DNA of 64,000 nucleotides from assembly GCA_002454195.1 (NCBI GenBank), contig DKIJ01000003.1, forward strand, positions 1-64,000, given 5' to 3'. This document shows, in pieces, positions 18,428-27,307 of the stretch. The notes under the pieces were generated by a model. That model saw only the letters and a list, made by a program, of their open reading frames with translations. It ran no database searches and was not told the DNA's origin. The stretch's first letter is position 1. Each line of letters opens with the position of its first letter. This DNA comes from Flavobacterium sp. UBA6721 (GTDB taxonomy: Bacteria; Bacteroidota; Bacteroidia; Flavobacteriales; Flavobacteriaceae). The translations under genes were made by a program, and so were the position numbers.

Positions 18428-18461
18428 AATAGCCTTACCACTTGCAAGTAGTAAGGCTATT
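18428..18461 (-). terminator. Terminator of the sulfate-assimilation operon
   Basis: AATAGCCTTAC / GTAAGGCTATT hairpin about 25 bases after the ferredoxin reductase stop; the T tract is interrupted. Confidence 0.65.
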
Positions 18462-18486
18462 TATAATTGTAAACAACTAGGTGTTT

Positions 18487-19539
18487 TTAGTTTATGGCTT
18501 TTACAACTGCTTTAGGTGCTTCTTTACGAGTACCATCAAATCCATCAACTCCTGATACAGTAGTATATTTCAATACATAACGTTTTCCTGGATTGATAAT
18601 TTGGTAAGCCGCCTGACACATTAAAGTTGCTTCATGGAAACCACAAAGAATTAACTTTAATTTCCCTGGATACGTATTGATATCTCCGATAGCGAAGATT
18701 CCTGGAATGTTCGTTTGGTAATCCAAAGCATTGTTTACTTTGATCGCATTTTTTTCGATTTCTAACCCCCAGTTTCCGATAGGTCCTAATTTAGGCGTCA
18801 ATCCGAAAAGCGGAATGAAATAATCACAAGGAATGTTACGGTGTGCTCCGTTTTCGTCTAAATCTACTGACTCTACGTGCTCCGCTCCGTTGATTCCCAC
18901 AACCTCAGCAGGAGTAATCAAGTGGATTTTACCCGCATTTTTTAATTCCTGTACTTTTTCAACAGAATCTAAAGCACCACGGAATTCGTTACGACGGTGA
19001 ACCAAAGTTACTTCAGAAGCAACATCAGCTAAGAAGATACTCCAGTCTAAAGCTGAGTCTCCTCCTCCGGCGATAACTACACGCTTGTCTCTGAATTCTT
19101 CCGGATTTTTAATGAAGTATTCTACTCCTTTGTTTTCGTAGAATTCAATATCCTCGATTAAAGGTTTACGTGGTTCAAAACTTCCTAAACCACCTGCAAT
19201 AGCAATTACTTTAGTATGAAATTCAGTTCCTTCGTTAGAAGTTACAATAAATGAACCATCTTCTTGCTTAACGATAGTTTCAGCACGTTCTCCCAAAGTA
19301 AATCCTGGCTCAAATTGCTTAATTTGCTCCATCAAGTTATCAACTAAATCTCCTGCTAAAACTTCAGGAAATCCTGGAATATCATAAATAGGTTTTTTTG
19401 GATACAATTCAGCTAATTGTCCACCTGGTTGTGGCAAAGCATCTAAGATGTGACATTTTAACTTCAATAAACCTGCTTCAAAAACGGCAAATAAACCAGT
19501 TGGACCGGCTCCTATTATAAGGATATCTGTTTCTATCAT
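18487..19539 (-). CDS. Ferredoxin-NADP reductase, thioredoxin-reductase-like type
   Basis: 350 residues. Two nucleotide-binding domains: FAD motif IIGAGPTGL at the N-terminus and NADPH motif VIAGGGDSALDW near 165, then FAIGDI near 295. There is no CxxC redox pair, so it is not a thioredoxin reductase but the YumC-type ferredoxin/flavodoxin reductase. At the end of the cys operon it probably supplies reduced ferredoxin to the sulfite reductase. Confidence 0.88.
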   Translation of the reverse strand: MIETDILIIGAGPTGLFAVFEAGLLKLKCHILDALPQPGGQLAELYPKKPIYDIPGFPEVLAGDLVDNLMEQIKQFEPGFTLGERAETIVKQEDGSFIVTSNEGTEFHTKVIAIAGGLGSFEPRKPLIEDIEFYENKGVEYFIKNPEEFRDKRVVIAGGGDSALDWSIFLADVASEVTLVHRRNEFRGALDSVEKVQELKNAGKIHLITPAEVVGINGAEHVESVDLDENGAHRNIPCDYFIPLFGLTPKLGPIGNWGLEIEKNAIKVNNALDYQTNIPGIFAIGDINTYPGKLKLILCGFHEATLMCQAAYQIINPGKRYVLKYTTVSGVDGFDGTRKEAPKAVVKAIN

Positions 19540-19690
19540 TTTTATTATTAATTATTATTCTATTTGGCTCCTCCTATTCAGAAGAGGAAAACTAAACAGA
19601 AAGCTTGTGTTATACTTATTTTATTTTCTGCAAAGAAACGAAAGCTCTATTTTGTTTTTAATGACAAATATCAGCTGTGTATTCTTTGTC

Positions 19691-20320
19691 TTATTCTTTA
19701 TTTTTTAATGAAGCGGTGATTTCATTCATTTTTTGAACTTTTTCTTCAAAATCACCCTTCAATGTTTTGCGATAATCATTAAGATTCTGTACCATTTGAT
19801 TAATGTCTTCTGGTATTACTTCCTCAAAAAATTCCCTCAATCGTTTAGCCGTTGTGGGTGATTTTCCGTTAGTCGAAATAGCAATTTTGACATTTCCTTT
19901 GGTTACAATTCCTCCTAAATAATAATCACATAAATCAGGCGTATCAGCGATATTACAAATCAAATATCTTTTTCTAGACAACTCATAAACGCGCTTATTT
20001 ACCTTTAAATCATCCGTACAAGCTATGACCATATGGCGTTTTTTCAACATTTTTTTCCTGAACTTTTTCTGTGTCAGTTTTACTGAAGGATGTGTTTCAG
20101 CAAGTGTAACTAATTCAGGCAAAAAACGTGGTGCAACCACTTCAACATTAGCATTTGGACTGGATTTAAGCAAGAAAGATAACTTTTCTAAACCTACATT
20201 ACCTCCACCCACAATGAGTACACTAAGGTTGTGCAACTTTAAAAACACTGGATACAACTCATTACGCTCTAAGGCTGCCGACTGTGATCCATTTTCAATA
20301 TTATCTTTATTCTCACTCAT
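19691..20320 (-). CDS. Siroheme synthase, precorrin-2 dehydrogenase/ferrochelatase (Met8/CysG-N type)
   Basis: 209 residues. The NAD-binding motif VLIVGGGNVGLEK is near residue 35, followed by the dimerisation region (ISTNGKSPTTAKRLREFFEE). It oxidises precorrin-2 and inserts iron to give siroheme, the cofactor of the adjacent sulfite reductase. It lacks the uroporphyrinogen methyltransferase domain of full CysG, which must be encoded elsewhere. It starts ten bases after the sulfite reductase stop. Confidence 0.9.
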   Translation of the reverse strand: MSENKDNIENGSQSAALERNELYPVFLKLHNLSVLIVGGGNVGLEKLSFLLKSSPNANVEVVAPRFLPELVTLAETHPSVKLTQKKFRKKMLKKRHMVIACTDDLKVNKRVYELSRKRYLICNIADTPDLCDYYLGGIVTKGNVKIAISTNGKSPTTAKRLREFFEEVIPEDINQMVQNLNDYRKTLKGDFEEKVQKMNEITASLKNKE

Positions 20321-20330
20321 AATTTATTGA

Positions 20331-22421
20331 TTATGCTTTAGCTAAATCTTCTGTTCTGTAAGCTTCTAATTTGTCGAAAAACGAAATAGACTCTTGAATG
20401 TATTGCTTAGCGAAAGCTTCTGTAGGTTCATTTTTATTGATTTGGTAAACCAATTCTCTAAAAGATGTCTCTAAGTTAATTTTGTTCGAAGCTACAAAAA
20501 CCGTATCAAATGAATCAATAATTCCAGCATGAGTATTTGTTTTTTCTTTTTCAGCAAGCAATAATGCTTTAGCTCCGTTTACAAATCCTGCATAAGCTAA
20601 GTAAATAGCATCAGACCATTTTTGTTCCTTCAAAGCTTCATTAGCCGAATCGATTTTTTCTTTAGCTTCGAATAATAAAGTAGCTACTAAGTCGATTACT
20701 ACACCGGCACATTCTCCAACTCCCACTGCTTTCACATAGTTATCAGCATTACCCCAGTCCACAAAATCAGCTTCGGTAAGGTTCGTAACATCAGCTAATG
20801 GTTTTAAGAATTCGTAGAAATACTTTTCTCCTTTTGCATCATAATACTCTAAGAACTTTGCTCCATTAGCATTGGTTTCAAAATCATTTAAAATTAAACG
20901 CAAAGCTTCAGGACCACGACGGCTAGGAATTTTGATAACTTTATCAGAAAAACGTCCGTTTCCGTTTTCTAAATTTCCTCCACCTAACAATACTTGTAAA
21001 GCTGGCGCTACTAATTTTCCTGCATTGATTGACATTCCTTGGAAACCAATTGGCGCCATATTATGTTGCCCACAAGCATTCATACATCCACTAATTTTGA
21101 TAGCAATTTCAGTATTATTAAGATATTGTGGGTATTCTGTTTTAATTACTCTTTCTAATTCATCAGCAATACCAGTACTACTAGCGATACCTAAATTACA
21201 AGTATCAGTACCCGGGCAAGCCGTGATATCACCGATAGTATTGTAACCTAAATTAACCATATCTAATTTGGCTAATTCCTGGTAGAAGAACGGTAAATTT
21301 TCTTCTTTAATATTACGGATTACAATGTTTTGACGTAATGAAAAACGCAATTCATTTGCTCCGTAGTTTTTAACCAAATCAGCTAATAATCTTGCTTTGT
21401 CAATGTAAAAATCTCCTAAAAGTACTTTTACACCAATCGCAACATATCCCGCTTGTTTTTGAGCAATCACATTTGATTTTTTCCAAGCTTCGTAAGCAGC
21501 AACATCATCAATTGTTACTGTTGGCACTTCTAATAAAGGCTCAGCAATTGGACCTTCAAAAGCAGTAGTATCAATTTCGTAACTATGGAATGGCAAAGCT
21601 TTTTTCTCTTCTTCTACCAAACGTAAAAATTCATCACGACCTAAATCTTTGATTAAGAATTTCAAACGTGCTTTAAGACGTTTAGCTCTTTCCCCATAAC
21701 GGTCAAAAATACGAATAACCCCTTCAGCAGTTGGAATAATTTGGTTTACAGGAACGAATTCAGAAAGTAATTCAGCATGAGATGGTTGAGAACCTAATCC
21801 TCCACCTAACATAATTTTGAATCCTTTTTGTCCATCTACAATTTTAGGAATAAATCCTAAATCGTGTAAATAACTTAAAGCAGTATCTTTTTCTGAAGAT
21901 GAGAACGAAATTTTAAATTTACGTCCCATTTCCTGACAGATTGGGTTACGCAACAAATATTGAAACAAACCATGTGCATAAGGAGTCACATCAAATGGCT
22001 CATCTACATCTACACCTGCTAATTCACTCGCTGTAATATTACGAACAGTGTTTCCACAAGCCTCTCTTAAAGTAATATCATCTTTAGCCAAATCAGCCCA
22101 TAATTCAGGCGTTCTGTCTAAACTCACATAGTGAATTTGAATATCCTGACGAGTCGTAATGTGTAAACGACCTGTAGAATATTTCTCTGAAACATCAGTA
22201 ATTCTTCTTAATTGCTCACTAGTAACTTTTCCGTAAGGCAATTTGATACGAATCATCTGAACACCTTCCTGACGTTGTCCGTAAATACCACGAGCTAAAC
22301 GAAGACTACGAAAACGCTCATCGTCAATTTTCCCACCACGGAATGCGTGAATTTTTTTCTCTAAATCGATAATCTCTTTTTGGACAATCGGATTTTCTAT
22401 TTCTGTTCTAAAACTTTCCAT
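20331..22421 (-). CDS. Assimilatory sulfite (nitrite) reductase with C-terminal HEPN-like domain
   Basis: 696 residues. Two ferredoxin-like/siroheme repeats occupy residues about 1-560 (STGRLHITTRQDIQIHYV and, in the second half, RFSLRQNIVIRN). The 4Fe-4S/siroheme cysteines are in TACPGTDTCNLG and SGCMNACGQH. It reduces sulfite to sulfide with six electrons. The last ~110 residues are an extra helical region (SDAIYLAYAGFVNGAKALLL, THAGII) resembling a HEPN domain, not present in classical CysI. It sits in an operon between cysN and the siroheme synthase gene. Nitrite as substrate cannot be excluded, but the context says sulfite. Confidence 0.92.
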   Translation of the reverse strand: MESFRTEIENPIVQKEIIDLEKKIHAFRGGKIDDERFRSLRLARGIYGQRQEGVQMIRIKLPYGKVTSEQLRRITDVSEKYSTGRLHITTRQDIQIHYVSLDRTPELWADLAKDDITLREACGNTVRNITASELAGVDVDEPFDVTPYAHGLFQYLLRNPICQEMGRKFKISFSSSEKDTALSYLHDLGFIPKIVDGQKGFKIMLGGGLGSQPSHAELLSEFVPVNQIIPTAEGVIRIFDRYGERAKRLKARLKFLIKDLGRDEFLRLVEEEKKALPFHSYEIDTTAFEGPIAEPLLEVPTVTIDDVAAYEAWKKSNVIAQKQAGYVAIGVKVLLGDFYIDKARLLADLVKNYGANELRFSLRQNIVIRNIKEENLPFFYQELAKLDMVNLGYNTIGDITACPGTDTCNLGIASSTGIADELERVIKTEYPQYLNNTEIAIKISGCMNACGQHNMAPIGFQGMSINAGKLVAPALQVLLGGGNLENGNGRFSDKVIKIPSRRGPEALRLILNDFETNANGAKFLEYYDAKGEKYFYEFLKPLADVTNLTEADFVDWGNADNYVKAVGVGECAGVVIDLVATLLFEAKEKIDSANEALKEQKWSDAIYLAYAGFVNGAKALLLAEKEKTNTHAGIIDSFDTVFVASNKINLETSFRELVYQINKNEPTEAFAKQYIQESISFFDKLEAYRTEDLAKA

Positions 22422-22466
22422 TTCTTTTTCTTTATTGTTTGGAGTTTATTGTTTAGAGTTGACAGC

Positions 22467-22501
22467 AAAACTATCAACTAAAAACTACAAACTATAAACT
22501 A
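22467..22501. repeat. Heptad-phased repeat at the end of cysN
   Basis: AAAACTA, TCAACTA, AAAACTA, CAAACTA, TAAACTA: five exact 7-base units on the plus strand; the last CTA is the cysN stop codon (TAG) read from the other side. Confidence 0.6.
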
Positions 22502-23743
22502 TTTGATAAACCCTACTCCTGCAGTTGTGTTCGTGTTTGGATCTATTAAGATAAAAGCTCCATTTGATTTATTATCTACATAAGAATCAAAATACAAGGC
22601 CTTACTTAATTTGATAGAAACTTCACCAATCTCATTAATCCCTAATTGAGATGCTGGTGTAGCCCCTGAATAATCAGTAGCAATTACATTTTTAATGCTA
22701 TCTACTTTTGCCAAAACTCTGTTTGTATTGTGTTGTACCAAATATTTTGTTCCAGGAACTAATTTTTTGCTATCCATCCAACAAACCGTTGTTGTAATAT
22801 CTTTTTCAATTTTTGGTAATTCGTCTGATTTTACAATCATATCACCTCTTGTTACATTGATATCATTTTCCAATTCAATAGTGATAGATGAACCAGCTAC
22901 AGCTTCGTCATATTGTTGATCAAAGAAATGGATTTTAGACACTTTTGACTCCGTTAAAGAAGGCAATACAGTAACAGCATCTCCAACTTTAATATTGTTT
23001 CCGTATAATTTTCCTGCATATCCTCTGAAATCGTGGTACTCTTCTGTTTTAGGACGGATAACAGTCTGAACAGGGAAACGTGTTTTTCCTGTATCGTAAA
23101 TATCTTTAGACTCTAACGCTTCTAAATGTTGTAGGATAGTTTGTCCTGTGTACCAAGGCATTTTCCCTAATGAATCTACTACATTGTCTCCTGTTAAAGC
23201 ACTTAAAGGAATGTAGCTTACATTTTGCTCTTTATAATCACTTTTTGCATTCAATGCTTGGAAATCAGCTTTAATTTTGTTGAATACTTCTTCAGAATAG
23301 TCAACCAAATCCATTTTGTTTACCGCAACAATTACATCTTTTACTCTCAATAAATTATTGATAAAAAAGTGACGGTAGGTTTGCTCAATTACTCCTTTAC
23401 GAGCATCAATCAAAATGATAGATACTTGCGAAGTTGAAGCTCCGGTAACCATGTTACGCGTATATTCTACGTGTCCTGGAGTGTCTGCGATGATATAACT
23501 TTTCTTAGCTGTAGAAAAATAAATATGTGCTACGTCAATTGTAATTCCTTGTTCTCTTTCTGCAACTAATCCGTCAGTAGCCAAAGAAAAATCTAAATAA
23601 TCATATCCTTTTTGCTTACTACTTCTTTCAATTGCTTCTAATTTATCTGTTGTTAACGATTGTGTATCGTACAATAATCTTCCGATTAATGTACTCTTTC
23701 CGTCATCTACACTTCCTGCTGTTGCTATTTTTAAAACTTCCAT
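22499..23743 (-). CDS. cysN: Sulfate adenylyltransferase GTPase subunit
   Basis: 414 residues. It is an EF-Tu-like GTPase with G1 (GSVDDGKSTL), G3 (DTPGH) and G4 (NKMD), plus two beta-barrel domains. It drives APS formation by CysD with GTP hydrolysis. It is not fused to an APS kinase (CysC), consistent with direct APS reduction by the CysH type found here. Separated from cysD by a repeat-filled spacer. Confidence 0.95.
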   Translation of the reverse strand: MEVLKIATAGSVDDGKSTLIGRLLYDTQSLTTDKLEAIERSSKQKGYDYLDFSLATDGLVAEREQGITIDVAHIYFSTAKKSYIIADTPGHVEYTRNMVTGASTSQVSIILIDARKGVIEQTYRHFFINNLLRVKDVIVAVNKMDLVDYSEEVFNKIKADFQALNAKSDYKEQNVSYIPLSALTGDNVVDSLGKMPWYTGQTILQHLEALESKDIYDTGKTRFPVQTVIRPKTEEYHDFRGYAGKLYGNNIKVGDAVTVLPSLTESKVSKIHFFDQQYDEAVAGSSITIELENDINVTRGDMIVKSDELPKIEKDITTTVCWMDSKKLVPGTKYLVQHNTNRVLAKVDSIKNVIATDYSGATPASQLGINEIGEVSIKLSKALYFDSYVDNKSNGAFILIDPNTNTTAGVGFIK

Positions 23744-23763
23744 TCTAACTATTTTGTTTCAGG

Positions 23764-23849
23764 CTTAAAGTTCAAACTTCATTCGAAACTTAAATCTGTA
23801 TGTTTTTTTGATTCTTCTAACTTCTAACTCTTAACTTCTAACTTATTAA
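23764..23849. repeat. Heptad-phased repeats filling the cysD-cysN spacer
   Basis: CTTAAAG, TTCAAAC, TTCATTC, GAAACTT, AAATCTG (23764-23798), then TTCTAAC, TTCTAAC, TCTTAAC, TTCTAAC, TTATTAA (23815-23849), each in 7-base steps. The run ends in the cysD stop codon. A near-identical array occurs at 56243-56277. Confidence 0.6.
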
Positions 23850-24745
23850 AAGTAACCTTGTTGTTTTCTTTTCTCCATCGCTGCTTCTGAACGTTTGTCG
23901 TCAATACGCGCTCCACGCTCCGAAATAGTTGACTGTCTAATTTCACCAACAACTTCGGCAATAGTACCAGCATAAGATTCAACAGCAGCAGTACAACTCA
24001 TATCTCCCACAGTTCTAAAACGAACTACTCTTTCTTCTACTACCTCATCTTCGTCTTGATAAACAAATGGTGAGTGTGACCAAATCATTCCGTCTCTTAC
24101 GAATACTTTACGTTTGTGTGAAAAATAAATAGATGGAATTTCAATTTGTTCTTGTTCGATGTAGCTCCAAACATCTAATTCTGTCCAGTTTGAAATTGGG
24201 AAAACACGAACATTTTGTCCTAATTCAATTTTACCATTCAATAAATCAAACAACTCAGGACGTTGGTTTTTTTCATCCCATTGACCAAAATCATCACGAA
24301 CAGAAAAAATACGTTCTTTAGCTCTTGCTTTTTCTTCATCACGACGAGCCCCACCAATACAAGCATCAAATTTAAATTCTTCGATAGCATCCAGAAGAGT
24401 TGTTGTTTGCAAACTATTTCTACTTGCATAACGTCCTGTTTCTTCTACAACTTTACCTTGATCGATAGCATCCTGAACATTACGAACGATTAACTCTAAT
24501 CCTAATTCTTTCACTAATTTATCTCTAAATTCGATAGTCTCAGGAAAGTTGTGTCCTGTATCAACGTGTAACAATGGAAAAGGAATTTTTGCAGGAAAGA
24601 ACGCTTTTTGAGCTAATCTCACTAATGTAATTGAATCTTTTCCCCCTGAAAAAAGCAATACAGGTTTCTCAAATTGAGAAACAACTTCTCTAAATATGTA
24701 AATCGCTTCGCTTTCTAAAGCATTTGTTTTTAAAACTGAACTCAT
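23846..24745 (-). CDS. cysD: Sulfate adenylyltransferase catalytic subunit
   Basis: 299 residues. PP-loop ATP pyrophosphatase fold (LLFSGGKDSITL near residue 30); conserved LLHVDTGHNFPETIEFRD and GGARRDEEKARAKER. It forms APS from ATP and sulfate together with CysN. It is about 90 bases downstream of cysH in the same operon. Confidence 0.95.
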   Translation of the reverse strand: MSSVLKTNALESEAIYIFREVVSQFEKPVLLFSGGKDSITLVRLAQKAFFPAKIPFPLLHVDTGHNFPETIEFRDKLVKELGLELIVRNVQDAIDQGKVVEETGRYASRNSLQTTTLLDAIEEFKFDACIGGARRDEEKARAKERIFSVRDDFGQWDEKNQRPELFDLLNGKIELGQNVRVFPISNWTELDVWSYIEQEQIEIPSIYFSHKRKVFVRDGMIWSHSPFVYQDEDEVVEERVVRFRTVGDMSCTAAVESYAGTIAEVVGEIRQSTISERGARIDDKRSEAAMEKRKQQGYF

Positions 24746-24832
24746 TTTTTTAATTTAAAAATTAAAAGATTTAATGATTGTAAAATTCTTCGAATTATAA
24801 AATCTATCTTCTTTATTCTATTATCTTGTCTC

Positions 24833-25543
24833 TTACTCTTTTTTTGCTCCGTGTAAACCGCATTCTTTGTGACTTTGTTCCCAGTACCATCTTCCGGCTC
24901 TAATATCTTCTCCTTCAACAATTGCTCTGGTACAAGGCGCACAACCAATACTTACAAATCCTTTTTTATGCAAACTATTTTGAGGAACATTATTGTCGTC
25001 AATATATTTTTGTACTTCTTCCAATGTCCATTTCAACAACGGATTGAATTTTACGATGTCAAAATTAGCATCATATTCAAACAAATGCAAATCGCTTCTG
25101 TTCTCTGATTGCTCAGCTCTTAAACCTGTTATCCAAATTTTGTTCCCGGCCAATGCTTTTTTAAGAGGCACTACCTTACGGATAAAACAACATTCCTTTC
25201 TGTTCTCAACCGACTCAAAGAAACTATTAGGTCCTTTTTTCTCCAATAATTCTTCTACAGCCTTAGCCTCAGGAAAATAAACCTTAATAGCTGTTTTATA
25301 TTTTTTTTGTGTTCTATGAAAAACATCATAGGTCTCCTGAAACAAACGCCCAGTATCTAATGTGAAAATAGTAATTGCAGCACCACTTTTATCAATCAAA
25401 TCAGTGATTACTTGATCTTCCTGACCAAAAGAAGTTGAAAAAACCACTTTGTCACCATATTCATTTGCTAAAAACGCAAAAGTTTCTTCTATTGAGAACC
25501 CTTGTGTTTTTTCTAATAATATTTGAACTACTGCTTCGCTCAT
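24833..25543 (-). CDS. cysH: Adenylylsulfate (APS/PAPS) reductase
   Basis: 236 residues from the ATG at 25541-25543 (a GTG directly before it is an unlikely start); AAAGGTG sits upstream. PP-loop-like STSFGQEDQ, then paired cysteines KECCFIR and IGCAPCTRA, and the C-terminal redox ECGLH. The CC...CxxC set indicates the 4Fe-4S APS-reductase type, consistent with no APS kinase in this cluster. It reduces activated sulfate to sulfite. First gene of the operon. Confidence 0.93.
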   Translation of the reverse strand: MSEAVVQILLEKTQGFSIEETFAFLANEYGDKVVFSTSFGQEDQVITDLIDKSGAAITIFTLDTGRLFQETYDVFHRTQKKYKTAIKVYFPEAKAVEELLEKKGPNSFFESVENRKECCFIRKVVPLKKALAGNKIWITGLRAEQSENRSDLHLFEYDANFDIVKFNPLLKWTLEEVQKYIDDNNVPQNSLHKKGFVSIGCAPCTRAIVEGEDIRAGRWYWEQSHKECGLHGAKKE

Positions 25544-25568
25544 CACCTTTTTTTATTAAAACTATTAC

Positions 25569-25584
25569 CCTATCGGTTTAGTAG
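25569..25584 (-). promoter_or_regulatory. Operator-like motif downstream of the cysH promoter
   Basis: Minus strand CTACTAAACCGATAGG. It matches 14 of 16 bases of the element in front of tauE (25818-25833). It lies just after the -7 box, in the early transcribed region, a position suited to a repressor; the Rrf2 regulator at 26734 is the obvious candidate. Confidence 0.6.
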
Positions 25585-25593
25585 ATTACTCGG

Positions 25594-25623
25594 CAAAAAT
25601 AATATTTATTTCTAACATACAAA
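25594..25623 (-). promoter_or_regulatory. Promoter of the cysHDN operon
   Basis: TTTG (25620-25623), 18-base spacer, TATTTTTG (25594-25601). Confidence 0.65.
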
Positions 25624-25817
25624 AACATATTGCATCTTTTTTAGACAACAAACACAAGGAATAAAGTAATTTGGAATTTTTAACAATAACAAGCAAGAAT
25701 AAACAACCTAAAAAAAGCTAAAAATTGGAACTTTTTTCTATTATAAACCTCAAAAACAAACCCTGTATTATCGATTACAAGTAACCTTTATTGACAAAAA
25801 CATAAAATTTTAAAATT

Positions 25818-25833
25818 CTACTAAATCCATAGG
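25818..25833 (+). promoter_or_regulatory. Operator-like motif upstream of tauE
   Basis: CTACTAAATCCATAGG, oriented toward tauE, about 18 bases before its -7 element and so at the place of the -33 box. Confidence 0.6.
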
Positions 25834-25851
25834 ATTATTATAAAATAATTG

Positions 25852-25859
25852 TATTTTTG
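25852..25859 (+). promoter_or_regulatory. -7 element of the tauE promoter
   Basis: TATTTTTG, 17 bases before the ATG; no TTG at the usual -33 position, where the operator-like motif lies instead. Confidence 0.55.
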
Positions 25860-25876
25860 CAACAAATATTTTTATA

Positions 25877-26659
25877 ATGGACATTGAAATAGGATTAGTA
25901 GTTGCAGGTTTAGCAGTAGGTTTTATTGTTGGTATGACTGGTGTGGGTGGTGGATCATTAATGACACCCATATTATTATATTTTGGAATTCCCCCAACAA
26001 CAGCCGTAGGTACCGACTTACTATATGCAGCTTTTACAAAGATAGGTGGAGTTTTTGTACATCACAAGAAAAAAAACATTAGTTGGACTATCACAGGATG
26101 GCTTTCCCTAGGAAGTGTTCCAGCTGCACTCTTAACTTTATGGATATTAGATAGCATAAAAACAGATATCACGCACATCAATTCGGTCATAAAGTATAGT
26201 CTCGGCTGGGCGTTATTATTTACTTCGGTAGCGATTTTATTTAAAAAGAAATTATTAGTTCTTTCTCAAAAACATGCTGGTGACAAATTCCACAGTGAGA
26301 GTAAAACACAAAATCTCTTAACAGTTGCAATTGGAGTTTTATTAGGAGCTACAGTTACACTTACTTCTATTGGAGCAGGTGCTTTAGGAACCGTAACCTT
26401 GTTCTTCTTATACCCATTATTACCAACTCCAAGATTAGTTGGCACTGAAATCGCACACGCTGTACCATTAACTTTAGTGGCTGGATTGGGTCACGCTTCG
26501 ATGGGAAATTTAGATTTAACCTTATTAACTCAATTATTAATGGGTTCACTTCCGGGAATTTTTATCGGTAGTATGCTTAGTGGTAAGGTTCCAGACTTAT
26601 TACTTAGAAATGCAATAGCAGTGATGCTTTTCTTCGTTGGATACAAATTAGTATTTTAA
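25877..26659 (+). CDS. TSUP-family (TauE/SafE) membrane permease, probable sulfur-compound transporter
   Basis: 260 residues, about seven to eight hydrophobic segments. The family hallmark repeats GFIVGMTGVGGGSLMTPILL near the N-terminus and GATVTLTSIGAGALGTVTLF at the centre. TSUP proteins move sulfite, sulfoacetate or sulfate across the inner membrane. Divergent from the cys operon and sharing its operator-like motif, it is more likely to be part of sulfur assimilation (uptake) or of sulfite relief (export). Direction cannot be told from sequence. Confidence 0.88.
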   Translation: MDIEIGLVVAGLAVGFIVGMTGVGGGSLMTPILLYFGIPPTTAVGTDLLYAAFTKIGGVFVHHKKKNISWTITGWLSLGSVPAALLTLWILDSIKTDITHINSVIKYSLGWALLFTSVAILFKKKLLVLSQKHAGDKFHSESKTQNLLTVAIGVLLGATVTLTSIGAGALGTVTLFFLYPLLPTPRLVGTEIAHAVPLTLVAGLGHASMGNLDLTLLTQLLMGSLPGIFIGSMLSGKVPDLLLRNAIAVMLFFVGYKLVF

Positions 26660-26678
26660 TCTTATATTATTTCAAACA

Positions 26679-26714
26679 AAAGCCTTTCAAATTCAAAACT
26701 TGAAAGGCTTTTTT
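26679..26714. terminator. Bidirectional terminator between tauE and the Rrf2 gene
   Basis: AAAGCCTTTCAA / TTGAAAGGCTTT hairpin with T tracts on both strands. Confidence 0.85.
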
Positions 26715-26733
26715 GTTTTGTATAGTTTTCACT

Positions 26734-27144
26734 TTAAAAAGCAATATCGGCTAAGGAATTATTTTCCAAAATCTTTAAAGTATTATCTCTAACCTCCATC
26801 ATCAATTTACGTACTGCACAAGTCGCTTCGTCTGTACAATCATCACAAGGTTCGTAGAAATTATGACTAGCACAAGGTAGCAAAGCAATAGGTCCTTCTA
26901 GAATACGATACACTTTTGCCATATTGATATCTTTTGGCTCTTTGATTAAATAATAACCACCACCTTTTCCTTTTTTAGCTCCTAAAAAACCCGAATGACG
27001 TAATAACAACAAAATACTTTCCAAAAACTTAATCGAAATGTGTTCGGATTTTGCAATATCAGCTATAGCAACAGGTGTCTGATCTTCCTGACGCGCCAGA
27101 AAAGTCAAAGCTTTAATTCCGTATTTTGTTTTCTTAGATAGCAT
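26734..27144 (-). CDS. Rrf2-family transcriptional regulator (CymR/IscR-like)
   Basis: 136 residues. Winged helix-turn-helix with the usual start MLSKKTKYGIKALTFLA and recognition region KSEHISIKFLESILLLLRHSG. A cysteine group (CASHNFYEPCDDCTDEATC at about 98-116) lies where IscR and related proteins bind an iron-sulfur cluster, with four cysteines here. Context points to control of sulfur genes: it faces tauE and lies between the cys and met clusters. It may bind the shared motif at 25569 and 25818. Confidence 0.85.
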   Translation of the reverse strand: MLSKKTKYGIKALTFLARQEDQTPVAIADIAKSEHISIKFLESILLLLRHSGFLGAKKGKGGGYYLIKEPKDINMAKVYRILEGPIALLPCASHNFYEPCDDCTDEATCAVRKLMMEVRDNTLKILENNSLADIAF

Positions 27145-27152
27145 TCAATAAG

Positions 27153-27208
27153 ATATTAGAAATTAGATTTATGATTAAAGTTTAACGATTTTTGTTTTTA
27201 GGAATTAA
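27153..27208. repeat. Heptad-phased repeat upstream of the Rrf2 gene
   Basis: ATATTAG, AAATTAG, ATTTATG, ATTAAAG, TTTAACG, ATTTTTG, TTTTTAG, GAATTAA in 7-base steps directly before the gene. Confidence 0.5.
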
Positions 27209-27245
27209 ACAAAAGTAATTTTTTTGATTAAATAAACATAAAAAA

Positions 27246-27307
27246 ACGATTTTTGATTAACAGAAAATCTGCAATCAAAAATCGTTAATCTATAATCTGA
27301 AATTTTT
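27246..27307. repeat. Heptad-phased repeat and hairpin after metZ
   Basis: AATCTGC, AATCAAA, AATCGTT, AATCTAT, AATCTGA, AATTTTT (27266-27307) run into the metZ stop codon. AACGATTTTTGATT (27246-27259) and AATCAAAAATCGTT (27273-27286) form a 14-bp inverted repeat that may act as the metZ terminator. Confidence 0.55.

Noticed and set aside
18138..18486. Riboswitch in front of the metH N part
   Set aside because: No SAM, SAH or cobalamin core motif could be found; the stretch consists of dispersed repeats.
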